Assembly (NCBI GenBank): GCA_046330935.1
Contig: JAXLRU010000008.1
Span: forward strand, 1 to 64,000
Reading direction: 5' to 3'
Length of the DNA stretch: 64,000 nt
Source of the DNA: JAXLRU01 sp046330935
GTDB taxonomy: Bacteria > Actinomycetota > Actinomycetes > Actinomycetales > Kineosporiaceae
Under the pieces are notes generated by a model. That model was not told the origin of the DNA and made no database searches. It was given only the letters and a program-made list of their open reading frames with translations. Numbering within the stretch: position 1 is the stretch's first letter; each line of letters begins with the position of its first letter. Shown one piece after another: positions 9,101 to 18,481 of the stretch. The position numbers and the translations under genes are program-made.

Positions 9101-9182
9101 GACCGTCAGGGTACGCGCGCCGCGACGGCCTCCCCGGCGACGCCTGCGGCGCGGCGCGCAGCGATCACCGCCGTTCTCGCGC

Positions 9183-9188
9183 TACCTT
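9183..9188 (+). promoter_or_regulatory. -10 element of a leaderless transcript (DUF3499 gene)
   Basis: TACCTT ends 7 bases before GTG 9196, so transcription would start at or next to the start codon. No clear -35 is seen. Confidence 0.5.
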
Positions 9189-9195
9189 TCGGCGC

Positions 9196-9546
9196 GTGAC
9201 TGGTGTGCGTCGATGCTCGCGGACCGCGTGCACCCGTGCCGCGGTCGCGACCCTGACGTACGTCTACGCCGACTCCACGGTCGTCCTCGGCCCGTTGGCG
9301 ACGTACGCCGAGCCCCACTGCTACGACCTGTGCGCCGAGCACGCGGAGCGGCTCACCGCCCCGCGCGGGTGGGAGGTCGTGCGGTTGGCTGGCGAGCGCG
9401 TCCCGCCGCCGCCCAGCCACGACGACCTGGTCGCCCTCGCCGAGGCCGTGCGCGAGGCCGCCCGCCCCGTGCCGCAGGTCGAGGTCGCCGAAGGCGACCA
9501 GCCCCGCCGGGGTCACCTGCGGATGGTCCGCGAACCGCGCGGCTGA
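9196..9546 (+). CDS. DUF3499-family protein, probable zinc-binding
   Basis: This 116-residue protein is the homologue of Mycobacterium Rv3258c. It has two cysteine pairs, C7/C12 and C42/C46, with H49 close by, which could form a zinc site. The middle VATLTYVYADSTVVLGPL is typical of the family. The function is unknown. The start GTG has no ribosome binding site but has TACCTT 7 bases upstream, which suggests a leaderless mRNA. It lies between the zincin-like gene and the manB region, the conserved position for this family. Confidence 0.85.
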   Translation: MTGVRRCSRTACTRAAVATLTYVYADSTVVLGPLATYAEPHCYDLCAEHAERLTAPRGWEVVRLAGERVPPPPSHDDLVALAEAVREAARPVPQVEVAEGDQPRRGHLRMVREPRG

Positions 9547-9679
9547 TCCGCCGGGTGCGCACCCGTCGTCCCCGGCGCGGGTCCCGTCGCGACGTTCGCC
9601 GGGAGGGGGAGTCGCCTCCCCGCCGCCCCGGACGGACCCGTCCCCCTGCGCCGTGAGGATCACCCTCGAATCGGGCCCT

Positions 9680-9706
9680 CAAGGTTTCCCCTCGCCCTGC
9701 CGATAC
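9680..9706 (+). promoter_or_regulatory. Sigma-28 (FliA/WhiG-type) promoter
   Basis: CAAGGTTT (9680-9687), exactly 11 bases, then GCCGATAC (9699-9706). The E. coli FliA consensus is TAAAGTTT-N11-GCCGATAA, so 6 of 8 and 7 of 8 positions agree. The CTCA at 9678-9681 also recalls the CTCA...GCCGA pattern reported for motile actinobacteria. Transcription would start near 9714 and give a leader of about 145 bases before the CxxC protein gene at 9860. The rest of 9547-9859 holds nothing else I can support. Confidence 0.6.
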
Positions 9707-9859
9707 CTCCGGCGGGCCGCCTCGTCGCCTTCATCGCACTCCTCGCCGCGGTGGCCGCTCGCATCGCCCACGCCCGCCAGCCCGCTGCAGGGTCGCCGTG
9801 GCCGGGACCCGTGTCCCGTGCGCCGCCGCCGCCCGCCCGCTTCCCGGAGGCCCACCAGC

Positions 9860-10234
9860 ATGAGCTTCGCCCCGCGTGTCCCCTCGCCCCGCCCCGCCTC
9901 GCCCCTGCCGTTCGCCTCCGGCGGCCTCGACGCCCCCTTCGCCACCCCCGTGCTGGCCCCGCCGACCCTCGAGCCCACCCCGCGCGCCCGCCGTGGCCGT
10001 GGCCGCGCCGGCGTCGACCCGGTGCCCCTGGGCTCGCTGACCCAGCGCGAGCACCGTCCCGACGGCGACTGCCGCGAGTGCGGCAGCCACCACGTGACCC
10101 GCCTGTCGCTGTGCCTGACCGACGGCACGCCGGTGGAGTTCACCTCCTGCCACCGCTGCGAGCACCGCACCTGGGAGCACGCGGGCATCGAGCTGAGCGT
10201 CGACGCCGTCCTGAACCGCAGCCGGAAGGCCTGA
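9860..10234 (+). CDS. Small CxxC (zinc-ribbon-like) protein of unknown function
   Basis: From ATG 9860 (GGAGG 9 bases upstream) the protein has 124 residues. Residues 1-50 are rich in Pro and Arg and look disordered. Residues 68-105 form a compact domain with two cysteine pairs, C71/C74 and C97/C100, spaced like a zinc ribbon, around RLSLCLTDGTPVEF. I do not recognise a named family. Its closest upstream signal is the sigma-28-type promoter, so it may be tied to motility or development; the following manB gene has its own -10. A start further upstream at 9653 is open but passes through the promoter and is unlikely. Confidence 0.7.
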   Translation: MSFAPRVPSPRPASPLPFASGGLDAPFATPVLAPPTLEPTPRARRGRGRAGVDPVPLGSLTQREHRPDGDCRECGSHHVTRLSLCLTDGTPVEFTSCHRCEHRTWEHAGIELSVDAVLNRSRKA

Positions 10235-10258
10235 GACGGCGGTTCGTCCGCACTTCGA

Positions 10259-10264
10259 TAGCCT
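10259..10264 (+). promoter_or_regulatory. -10 element of a leaderless transcript (manB)
   Basis: TAGCCT ends 7 bases before the manB GTG at 10272 and there is no ribosome binding site, so a leaderless manB transcript is likely. Confidence 0.5.
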
Positions 10265-10271
10265 CGGGGCC

Positions 10272-11726
10272 GTGTCGAACGAGCAGAACGCGCCCACCGC
10301 CCCCGACTACCCGTCGATCTTCGCGTCGATCTTCAAGGCCAACGACGTCCGGGGACTGGTGGACGGCCAGCTCGACGACGACGTGGTCGCCGCCGTGGCC
10401 GCCGCGTACGCGGCCTTCGTGCGCGAGGCCGACGGGGCGAGCAGCATCGTGGTCGGCCACGACATGCGCGAGTCGAGCCCCGTCCTGGCGCGCACCTTCG
10501 CCCAGGCCGCGGCCGCCCAGGGCAGCGACGTCGTCCTCGTCGGGTTCTGCAGCACCGACGCCCTCTACTACGCCAGCGGCAGCCTCGACCTGCCTGGCGT
10601 GATGTTCACCGCCAGCCACAACCCGGCGGGCTGGAACGGGATGAAGCTGTGCCGCAGCGGCGCCCGCCCGGTCGGCATGGACTCCGGCCTTGCGGCGGTG
10701 CGCGACGACGCGCTGGCCCGGCTGCAGGCCGGTGCCCCCGCACCCTCGGCGACGCCGGGCACGATCGTCGAGCGCGACATCCTCGCCGACTACGCCGCCC
10801 ACCTGCGCGGCCTGGTGCCGCTGTCCGGGCGTCGCCTGAAGGTGGTCGTCGACGCGGGCAACGGGATGGCGGGAATGACCACCCCGGCGGTCCTCGGCGG
10901 CGCGGCCGGCCTGCCCGAGCTGCCGCTGGACGTCGTCCCGCTGTACTTCGAGCTCGACGGCACGTTCCCCAACCACGAGGCCAACCCGCTGGACCCCAAG
11001 AACCTCCTCGACCTGCAGGCCGCGGTGCCCGCGCACGGCGCCGACCTCGGGCTTGCCTTCGACGGCGACGCCGACCGGTGCTTCGTGGTCGACGAGCGCG
11101 GCGCCGTGGTGACCCCCAGCGCCGTCACCGCCCTCGTGGCCTCCCGCGAGATCGCCAAGGAGCAGGCCGCCGGCCGCCCCGGCACCGTGATCCACAACTG
11201 CATCACCTCGCGCGTGGTGCCCGAGGTGATCGCCGAGGCGGGCGGGCAGGCCGTGCGCACCCGGGTCGGGCACGCGTTCATCAAGGTCGAGATGGCCGCA
11301 AGGGATGCCGTCTTCGGCGGCGAGCACTCCGCCCACTACTACTTCCGCGACTTCTGGTTCGCCGACACCGGCATGCTCGCGGCGCTGCACGTGCTGGCCG
11401 CACTGAGCGAGCAGGACCAGCCGCTCTCGCAGCTCGCCTCGTCGTTCGAGCGCTACGTCGCCAGCGGCGAGATCAACTCCAGGGTCGCCGACGTCGAGGC
11501 GTCGGTGACGGGCGTCGAGGCGGTCTACGCCGGGCGTCCCGGCATCGAGATCGACCGGCTGGACGGGCTGACCGTCTCCCACGCGGCCGCCGAGGACGGG
11601 CCGATGTGGTGGTTCAACCTGCGGGCCAGCCAGACCGAGCCGCTGCTGCGCCTGAACGCCGAGGCCGCCGACGAGGCGACGATGGCCCGGGTGCGCGACG
11701 AGGTCCTGGCACTCGTGCGCGGCTGA
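10272..11726 (+). CDS. manB: Phosphomannomutase/phosphoglucomutase
   Basis: This 484-residue alpha-D-phosphohexomutase interconverts mannose-6-P and mannose-1-P, and probably glucose phosphates. The phosphoserine loop T113-A-S115-H-N-P is intact, as are the magnesium loop D264-G-D-A-D-R269 and the sugar-recognition GGEHSAHYYFRD. The C-terminal phosphate-binding stretch is RASQTEPLLRLNAEA. It precedes a Trm112-like gene and an SIS isomerase, the mannose-metabolism cluster seen in mycobacteria (Rv3257c-Rv3255c), so GDP-mannose supply for glycans is the likely role. No ribosome binding site is seen; see the -10 at 10259. Confidence 0.95.
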   Translation: MSNEQNAPTAPDYPSIFASIFKANDVRGLVDGQLDDDVVAAVAAAYAAFVREADGASSIVVGHDMRESSPVLARTFAQAAAAQGSDVVLVGFCSTDALYYASGSLDLPGVMFTASHNPAGWNGMKLCRSGARPVGMDSGLAAVRDDALARLQAGAPAPSATPGTIVERDILADYAAHLRGLVPLSGRRLKVVVDAGNGMAGMTTPAVLGGAAGLPELPLDVVPLYFELDGTFPNHEANPLDPKNLLDLQAAVPAHGADLGLAFDGDADRCFVVDERGAVVTPSAVTALVASREIAKEQAAGRPGTVIHNCITSRVVPEVIAEAGGQAVRTRVGHAFIKVEMAARDAVFGGEHSAHYYFRDFWFADTGMLAALHVLAALSEQDQPLSQLASSFERYVASGEINSRVADVEASVTGVEAVYAGRPGIEIDRLDGLTVSHAAAEDGPMWWFNLRASQTEPLLRLNAEAADEATMARVRDEVLALVRG

Positions 11727-11796
11727 GCCGATCCGCTCGTCCACACCAGCGCGGGGCGGGTCGGCGGGGGCCCGGCCGATAGGCCAGGATGGGCGC

Positions 11797-11988
11797 ATGA
11801 GTGCGATCGAGCCATGGGTCCGCGAGATCCTTCGCTGCCCCTCCTGCCGCGCCACCCTCGCCGACGGTTCCGGGCCCTCCGGCCCCGAGCTGCAGTGCAC
11901 CGGGTGCGAGCTGGCCTTCCGCGTGGACGACGGCATCCCGGTGCTGCTCGTCGACGAGGCCCGCCGCCGCGAACTCCCGGCGGGCTGA
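11797..11988 (+). CDS. Trm112-family small zinc-binding protein
   Basis: This 63-residue protein has the bacterial Trm112/YcaR pattern: LRCPSCRATL at about 12-21, then LQCTGCELAFRVDDGIPVLLVDEAR. Two CxxC pairs form a probable zinc site. Family members act as small partner proteins, for example of methyltransferases; the partner here is unknown. CAGGAT ends 6 bases before the ATG, another probable leaderless start. The SIS gene begins 6 bases after its stop, so the two are likely cotranscribed. Confidence 0.85.
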   Translation: MSAIEPWVREILRCPSCRATLADGSGPSGPELQCTGCELAFRVDDGIPVLLVDEARRRELPAG

Positions 11989-11993
11989 GTCCG

Positions 11994-13157
11994 ATGTCGC
12001 TCGACGAGCAGCTCCTCGACGACGCCGACGGCCTCGCCGCCGCCGACCCGTCCGGCAGCCTGCCGGCCGTGGCCCTGGCCGGCGCGCAGATCCGCCAGGC
12101 CGTGACGGCGTCCTCCGACGCGGGCATCGCCGCCGTGGCCGGCGAGGGGCGTCCCCGCGCGGTGCTCGTGGCGTCCCTGGGCGGGTCCGCCGTGGTGGGC
12201 GACGTCCTGACCATGCTGGCCGGCAGCGGGTCGCCCGTCCCGGTCTCCGTGCGGCGTGGCATGCCGCTGCCCGGGTGGGTGGGGTCCCTCGACCTGGTCG
12301 TGGCCGTGTCCATGTCGGGCCGCGCCCCGGGGCCGCTGGGCCTGGCGGCCGAGGCGGCCCGTCGGGGGTGTCGGCTGCTGACCGTCGGCGCGGCGGGCTC
12401 CCCGCTGGCCGACGTCGCCCAGCGCACCGGGGGCGTGCACGTCAGCGTCCCGCCCGCCGCCACCGCCGCGGCGCGGTCCTCCCGCTTCGCCCTGTGGTCC
12501 CTGCTCACCCCGGTGATCCTCGGCGCCTACGAGATCGGTCTCACCGACGCCGGCCCCGCCGTGATGGCCCGGGTGGCCGACCGCCTGGACGCCGCCGCCC
12601 AGACCTACCGGCCCGGGTCCGAGGCGTTCGTGAACCCCGCGAAGGCGCTCGCGCTCGAGCTCGCCGACGCGGTCCCCGTGGTGCTCGCCGACGGTGACGT
12701 CACGGCCGTGGCCGCCAGCCGGGCCGTGTCGATGCTCGCCCGCACCGCCCGGGTGCCCGCGATGCGCGGCGCGCTGCCCGACGACGCGGGCGACGTCGTG
12801 GCCACCTTCGGCGGGCCCTTCGCCGCGCTGCCCACCGACGTCTTCGCCGACCCCTTCCTCGACGGGCCCACCGGCGCCCGGCTGCGGCTGGTCATGCTGC
12901 GCGACGCGCCGCCCTCACCGGAGCGCCCGGACGGCGCGTGGCTGGAGACCAGCCGCACCGCCGACGCCCTGCGCCTGACCGCCGAGGAGGCGGGCGTGCG
13001 GGTCAGCGAGGTCGACGCCGACCCCGGGCACCCGCTGGAGCGCTTCGCCGATCTCGTCTCCCGGCTGGACTTCGCGGCGGTCTACCTCGCGCTGGCCGCC
13101 GGGGTCGACCCGCTGACCAGCCCGCACGTCGCCGACCTTCGCGACCGCACCCGCTGA
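11994..13157 (+). CDS. SIS-domain phosphosugar isomerase (phosphoglucose/phosphomannose isomerase-like)
   Basis: The 387-residue protein has the two SIS domains of the bifunctional PGI/PMI family. ASLGGSAVVGDVLTMLAG (about 60-77) is the first phosphosugar-binding loop, and VAVSMSGRAPGPLGLAAEAARRG shortly after matches the second. The C-terminal half includes FADLVSRLDFAAVYLALAAGVDP, the usual ending of this family. Following manB, it probably links fructose-6-P to mannose-6-P; an exact specificity cannot be read from the sequence. The ATG at 11994 was chosen because upstream in-frame codons overlap the Trm112-like gene. Confidence 0.85.
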   Translation: MSLDEQLLDDADGLAAADPSGSLPAVALAGAQIRQAVTASSDAGIAAVAGEGRPRAVLVASLGGSAVVGDVLTMLAGSGSPVPVSVRRGMPLPGWVGSLDLVVAVSMSGRAPGPLGLAAEAARRGCRLLTVGAAGSPLADVAQRTGGVHVSVPPAATAAARSSRFALWSLLTPVILGAYEIGLTDAGPAVMARVADRLDAAAQTYRPGSEAFVNPAKALALELADAVPVVLADGDVTAVAASRAVSMLARTARVPAMRGALPDDAGDVVATFGGPFAALPTDVFADPFLDGPTGARLRLVMLRDAPPSPERPDGAWLETSRTADALRLTAEEAGVRVSEVDADPGHPLERFADLVSRLDFAAVYLALAAGVDPLTSPHVADLRDRTR

Positions 13158-13213
13158 CCCAGGCGTCCCGGCCGCGCGCCGGCGCCCACCAGACACACGA
13201 CGACAGGAGTCCC

Positions 13214-14140
13214 ATGTCCACCGAGGGTGGCACCCGCGCGATCATCGCCGCGTTGAGCGCGAACCTCGGGATCGCGGCGACCAAGCTCGTGGCGTTCCTC
13301 CTCACCCGCAGCAGCAGCATGCTCGCCGAGTCGATCCACTCCTTCGCCGACTCGGGCAACCAGGTGCTGCTGCTGCTCGGGGGCAAGCGGGCCAACCGGG
13401 AGGCCACGCCCGAGCACCCCTTCGGTTACGGCCGTGAGCGCTACGTCTACGCGTTCATCGTCTCGATCGTCCTGTTCAGCGTCGGCGGCCTGTTCGCCCT
13501 CTACGAGGCGTGGCACAAGTGGGAGCACCCCGAGCCCATCGAGGGCTGGGCCTGGGTCCCGGTGGCCGTGCTCCTGGTCGCGATCGCGCTGGAGGGGTAC
13601 TCCTTCCGGACCGCGATCAAGGAGAGCAACCACAACCGGGGTCGCCGGTCGTGGGTGCAGTTCGTGCGCACCTCGAAGTCCCCGGAGCTGCCGGTCGTCC
13701 TCCTCGAGGACAGCGCCGCGCTGCTCGGCCTCGTCTTCGCCCTCTTCGGCGTCTCCATGACCATCGCCACCGACGAGGGCCGGTGGGACGCCGTCGGTAC
13801 CGCCATGATCGGCGTCCTGCTCGTGGGCGTCGCAGCGGTGCTGGCCGTCGAGATGAACTCGCTGCTGATCGGGGAGTCCGCGACCGTCGAGCACGTTCGC
13901 CTGATCGAGGCCGCGCTGGTCGGTGAGGGGGTCGACCGGGTGATCCACATGAAGACGATGCACCTCGGCCCGGAGGAGCTGCTCGTCGCGGCGAAGATCG
14001 CCGTCCCTGCCGCCACCCATGCCGACGAGGTGGCCGAGGCGATCGACGCCGCCGAGCGCCGGGTGCGCGCCGCCGTGCCCATCGCCCGGGTGATCTATCT
14101 GGAGCCCGACATCGACCGCAGCTCCGTCGCGCGCGGCTGA
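13214..14140 (+). CDS. Cation diffusion facilitator family transporter
   Basis: This 308-residue inner-membrane protein resembles the zinc/cation efflux (CDF) family, closest in layout to the SLC30A9-like branch. LAESIHSFADSGNQVLLLLG (about 37-56) holds the metal-binding H/D/D residues of helix 2, and PVVLLEDSAALLGLVFALFG forms the matching site of helix 5. About six membrane segments are followed by a cytoplasmic domain from about residue 215. CAGGAGT ends 3 bases before the ATG. It runs into the DedA gene 6 bases later. Metal specificity is not readable. Confidence 0.88.
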   Translation: MSTEGGTRAIIAALSANLGIAATKLVAFLLTRSSSMLAESIHSFADSGNQVLLLLGGKRANREATPEHPFGYGRERYVYAFIVSIVLFSVGGLFALYEAWHKWEHPEPIEGWAWVPVAVLLVAIALEGYSFRTAIKESNHNRGRRSWVQFVRTSKSPELPVVLLEDSAALLGLVFALFGVSMTIATDEGRWDAVGTAMIGVLLVGVAAVLAVEMNSLLIGESATVEHVRLIEAALVGEGVDRVIHMKTMHLGPEELLVAAKIAVPAATHADEVAEAIDAAERRVRAAVPIARVIYLEPDIDRSSVARG

Positions 14141-14146
14141 GTCGCC

Positions 14147-14800
14147 GTGCACCCGTTCCACTGGCTGCACCAGCTGCTCGAGCGGGTCCTCGACCTGCCA
14201 CCCCTGCCGGCCTACCTCGTGGTGGGCGTGCTCGTCTTCGGCGAGGCCGCGGTCTTCCTCGGCTTCGTGCTCCCCGGGGAGACGGCCGTGGTGCTCGGCG
14301 GGGTGCTGGCCAGCCGCGGCACCCTCGACATCCGCGTGCTCGTCGTGCTGGTCGTCGTCGCGGCGGTGGTCGGCGACTCGGTCGGCTACGAGGTCGGGCG
14401 CCACTACGGCGAGCGGGTGCTCGACTGGCCCTGGCTGCGCCGCCACCGCCCCCGGCTCGACTCCGCTCGCTCGTGGCTGCGCCGCAGGGGGGCGCCCGCG
14501 GTGTTCCTCGGCCGGTGGACGGCCTTCCTGCGGGCCGTCACGCCCGGGCTCGCGGGCCTCAGCCGCATGCCCTACCGGCGCTTCCTGCTGTGGAACGCCG
14601 TCGGCGGCCTCGTCTGGGGCGTCACCTTCTGCCTGGTCGGGTACCTCGCCGGCAACTCCTACGCGGCCGTCGAGCGCAAGGTCGGCGGGGTGGGCGCAGG
14701 CCTCACCGCCGTCGTCGTGGTCACCGCCCTCGTCGTCTGGATACGCCGCCGGCACCGCGGCGAGCGGGGCGGGACGGGTGACGGCGGCCCCACCGCCTGA
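14147..14800 (+). CDS. DedA-family membrane protein
   Basis: This 217-residue polytopic protein has the DedA (SNARE-associated) signature: VFLGFVLPGETAVVLGGVLAS near 40-60, DSVGYEVGRHYGERVLDW near 82-99, and FLGRWTAFLRAVTPGLAG near 120-137. The conserved Glu and Arg residues of the re-entrant loops are present. Members move undecaprenyl or other lipid carriers across the membrane. The GTG start lies 6 bases after the CDF gene with no strong ribosome binding site, so translation is probably coupled. Confidence 0.88.
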   Translation: MHPFHWLHQLLERVLDLPPLPAYLVVGVLVFGEAAVFLGFVLPGETAVVLGGVLASRGTLDIRVLVVLVVVAAVVGDSVGYEVGRHYGERVLDWPWLRRHRPRLDSARSWLRRRGAPAVFLGRWTAFLRAVTPGLAGLSRMPYRRFLLWNAVGGLVWGVTFCLVGYLAGNSYAAVERKVGGVGAGLTAVVVVTALVVWIRRRHRGERGGTGDGGPTA

Positions 14801-14807
14801 TCTCGGC

Positions 14808-14837
14808 TTGACGCCCGCCGTGCACGGGTTGTTACCT
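14808..14837 (+). promoter_or_regulatory. Candidate ahcY promoter
   Basis: TTGACG (14808-14813) is followed by TTACCT (14832-14837) after 18 bases. Transcription from near 14844 would give a leader of about 140 bases that contains the short upstream ORF. Confidence 0.45.
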
Positions 14838-14901
14838 TGGAAGAGTCCGGCGTCCGGTGATGCCGCAGGCCCAGAGGGGCCGCGCCGGGAGGACCCGACC
14901 G

Positions 14902-14919
14902 ATGTGCCGCCGGTGCTGA
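14902..14919 (+). CDS. Putative leader peptide MCRRC upstream of ahcY
   Basis: A five-codon reading frame, ATG TGC CGC CGG TGC TGA, lies in the ahcY leader 63 bases before the ahcY start. GGGAGG (14887-14892) sits 9 bases before its ATG, a better ribosome binding site than many genes here have. Its last codons form a GGTG/CACC hairpin (14912-14924). A second stem (14935-14950) lies between it and ahcY. Two of five residues are cysteine. Cysteine-rich upstream ORFs are known to control sulfur genes by translation in mycobacteria; that this one does so is inference. Confidence 0.45.
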   Translation: MCRRC

Positions 14920-14982
14920 TCACCGTGTGACCGCGGGGCGGGCCCGTCCCGATGCCCTCCACCGATCCGTGAAGGATGCCCC

Positions 14983-16443
<1,461 letters not shown>

Positions 16444-16454
16444 GCCCACCGCTG

Positions 16455-16504
16455 CGACCGGGCCCGGCCGCGCGCCTCACAGCGCGCGACCGGGCCCGCG
16501 GTCG
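16455..16504. terminator. Bidirectional terminator between ahcY and the RDD gene
   Basis: A long GC-rich hairpin: arms 16455-16475 and 16482-16504 with a 6-base loop CTCACA, one mismatch and a small bulge. It lies 12 bases after the ahcY stop and 36 bases after the convergent RDD stop, so it can serve both. No T tract, as is usual in high-GC actinobacteria. Confidence 0.75.
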
Positions 16505-16539
16505 TCAGGGGCGGCGTCAGGCGCGCCGCAGCGGCGTCG

Positions 16540-17433
16540 TCAGGAGCGGGGCAGGCCCGTGGGCGGCGCGGGGGTGGGGGAGACCAGCCGCGAGCTGGCG
16601 GGGGACAGCACCGCCGCCCCCGCCCGCCGCCAGCGGCGCAGGTGATCGGCTTCCGCACGCGAGCGCAGCCGCACCAGGTCGCGCCGGCGGCGCTCGGCCA
16701 GGACGGCGCAGACGACGTCGTGCGGTGCGGTCCCGGGCGGCGGAGGGGGCTGGACGAACCGCGCCAGGTCGACGGCCAGGCGACGGGACAGTTCTTGGAA
16801 GGCCTCGGGCTGCAGGTGCGGCGCGGCGTCGAGGTAGGTCCGGGCCGCCGCCACCACGGGCTCGGGGAGGTGTCCCACGTCGGCCGCGGCCGCCCACGAG
16901 GCCAGGTGCGGCGGCATCGGAGCGGGGGTCCACCGGGCGTCGGTCCGGTCGCGGATCACGTAGGTACCGGCGAGGAGGTCGCCGAGGCGCTTGCCGCGCG
17001 GGTTGGCCAGGGTCGAGATCAGCGCCAGGTAGGGCATCGAGTACACCTCGACCAGCACCAGCACGCCACGCACGAGCGACTGCCGGAAGCGCACCGGGCC
17101 GCCGTCGTCGCGCACCGTGCGCAGGCCGAGGGCGAGCTTGCCCAGGGTGCGCCCACGGGTCAGGGTCTCCATCGCCACGGGCAGCCCCACCAGGGCGAGG
17201 ATGCTCGCGACGAGGGCCGCGGCGGCCTGCCACGCCTCGTCGAGGAGCAGCGTCGCGAAGCTGCCGAAGGTGGACAGCGCCCCGGCGAGGCCCACGATCG
17301 CCACCAGGTCGATCGCGAGCGCCAGACCGCGCGTCGCGAACGACGCCGGGCGCAGCTCCAGCACCACCGCCTCGCCGCTGACCACCCCTGCCGCGACGGG
17401 CGTCCCCACCGTCGTCCCCTCGTTGGCTGCCAC
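16540..17433 (-). CDS. RDD-family membrane protein
   Basis: This 297-residue protein starts with a hydrophilic stretch and then has the RDD domain: PASFATRGLALAIDLVAIVG near 32-51 carries the conserved Arg and Asp, followed by further membrane segments and TRGRTLGKLALGLRTV near 115-130. The C-terminal half (from about 190) is cytoplasmic and charged. RDD proteins are poorly understood; some act in ion exchange or stress. It diverges from the SpoIIM gene, and this pair next to the MoxR/DUF58 block is a standing arrangement in actinobacteria. Confidence 0.85.
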   Translation of the reverse strand: MAANEGTTVGTPVAAGVVSGEAVVLELRPASFATRGLALAIDLVAIVGLAGALSTFGSFATLLLDEAWQAAAALVASILALVGLPVAMETLTRGRTLGKLALGLRTVRDDGGPVRFRQSLVRGVLVLVEVYSMPYLALISTLANPRGKRLGDLLAGTYVIRDRTDARWTPAPMPPHLASWAAAADVGHLPEPVVAAARTYLDAAPHLQPEAFQELSRRLAVDLARFVQPPPPPGTAPHDVVCAVLAERRRRDLVRLRSRAEADHLRRWRRAGAAVLSPASSRLVSPTPAPPTGLPRS

Positions 17434-17470
17434 GCTCCCAGGGTAGGGGCCCGGGCCGCCGGGGGACGGT

Positions 17471-17476
17471 TAGTCT
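17471..17476 (+). promoter_or_regulatory. -10 element of a leaderless transcript (spoIIM-like gene)
   Basis: TAGTCT ends 6 bases before GTG 17483; there is no ribosome binding site between them. Confidence 0.55.
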
Positions 17477-17482
17477 GACGGC

Positions 17483-18475
17483 GTGGACCTCGACGCCTTC
17501 GTCACCGTGCACGCCTCGGAGTGGACGCGGCTGGACGAGCTGAGCCGCAGGCGCCGGCTCACCGCCGACGAGGCCGACGAGCTCGTCGAGCTGTACCGGC
17601 GGGCGACGACGCACCTGTCGGTGCTGCGTTCCAGCACCGCCGACGCCGCGGTGGCGGGGCGGCTGACGATGTCCGTGGCGCAGGCGCGCGCGGCGGTGAC
17701 CGGGTCGGGCATGCCGATCAGGTCGGAGATCGCCCGCTTCGTCGCCGTCTCGTTCCCCGCCGCGGTGTGGCGCAGCCGGTGGTGGACGGCGTTCTCCGCG
17801 GCGTTGACCCTGCTGGTGGCCGCCGCGCTCGGCACGTGGATCGCCCACGACCCGGCGGCCTTCAACAGCCTGGGCAGCGATCGCATGCTGCGCGAGTTCG
17901 CCTACGTCGACTTCGAGAAGTACTACAGCGAGTTCTCCGCCTCCGGCTTCGCGGCGCAGGTGTGGACCAACAACGCGGTGGTCGCGGCGCTGTGCGTGGC
18001 GCTCGGGATCACCGGCGTCGGCACCCTCTCGACGCTGCTGGTGAACGCGCTCAACCTCGGCGTCGCCGCGGGGATCATGGCCCACTACGACCGGCTCGGG
18101 CTGTTCTTCGCGCTGATCACCCCGCACGGGCTGCTCGAGCTCACCGCCGTGTTCGTCGCGGCGGGGGCGGGGCTGCACCTGTTCTGGTCGTGGATCCGTC
18201 CCGGCCGCCGCCCGCGGGGCCGCGCGCTCGCCGAGGAGGGCCGCGCCATGATCACGGTGGCCCTGGGGCTCGTGGGCGTGCTGTTCGTGAGCGGGATCGT
18301 CGAGGCCTTCGTGACGCCCTCACCCCTGCCCACCTGGGCCCGGATCGGCATCGGCGCCCTCGTGTGGCTGGCGTTCCTCGGCTACGTCACGGTCCTGGGC
18401 CGGCGCGCCGTGCGGGCGGGGGAGACCGGCGACGTCACCGCCGACGTCGCGGGGGACGTCGGCCGCACGGCCTGA
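17483..18475 (+). CDS. Stage II sporulation protein M (SpoIIM) family membrane protein
   Basis: The 330-residue protein opens with a soluble helical region (1-105), LDAFVTVHASEWTRLDEL being typical, and then has about five membrane segments. PHGLLELTAVFVAAGAGL near 214-231 is the conserved core motif of the SpoIIM family. In Bacilli SpoIIM drives septal membrane migration; in non-sporulating actinobacteria the role is unknown. A leaderless start is likely. It converges on the DUF58 gene, with only 6 bases between the stops. Confidence 0.85.
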   Translation: MDLDAFVTVHASEWTRLDELSRRRRLTADEADELVELYRRATTHLSVLRSSTADAAVAGRLTMSVAQARAAVTGSGMPIRSEIARFVAVSFPAAVWRSRWWTAFSAALTLLVAAALGTWIAHDPAAFNSLGSDRMLREFAYVDFEKYYSEFSASGFAAQVWTNNAVVAALCVALGITGVGTLSTLLVNALNLGVAAGIMAHYDRLGLFFALITPHGLLELTAVFVAAGAGLHLFWSWIRPGRRPRGRALAEEGRAMITVALGLVGVLFVSGIVEAFVTPSPLPTWARIGIGALVWLAFLGYVTVLGRRAVRAGETGDVTADVAGDVGRTA

Positions 18476-18481
18476 GCCGCC

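Noticed and set aside
11775..11782. GCCGATAG as a second sigma-28 promoter
   Set aside because: No matching -35 element lies 11 bases upstream; the nearby CAGGAT better explains the start at 11797.
14838..14982. S-adenosylhomocysteine riboswitch before ahcY
   Set aside because: The leader lacks the conserved core of the known SAH riboswitch as I remember it. A covariance-model search would settle this.
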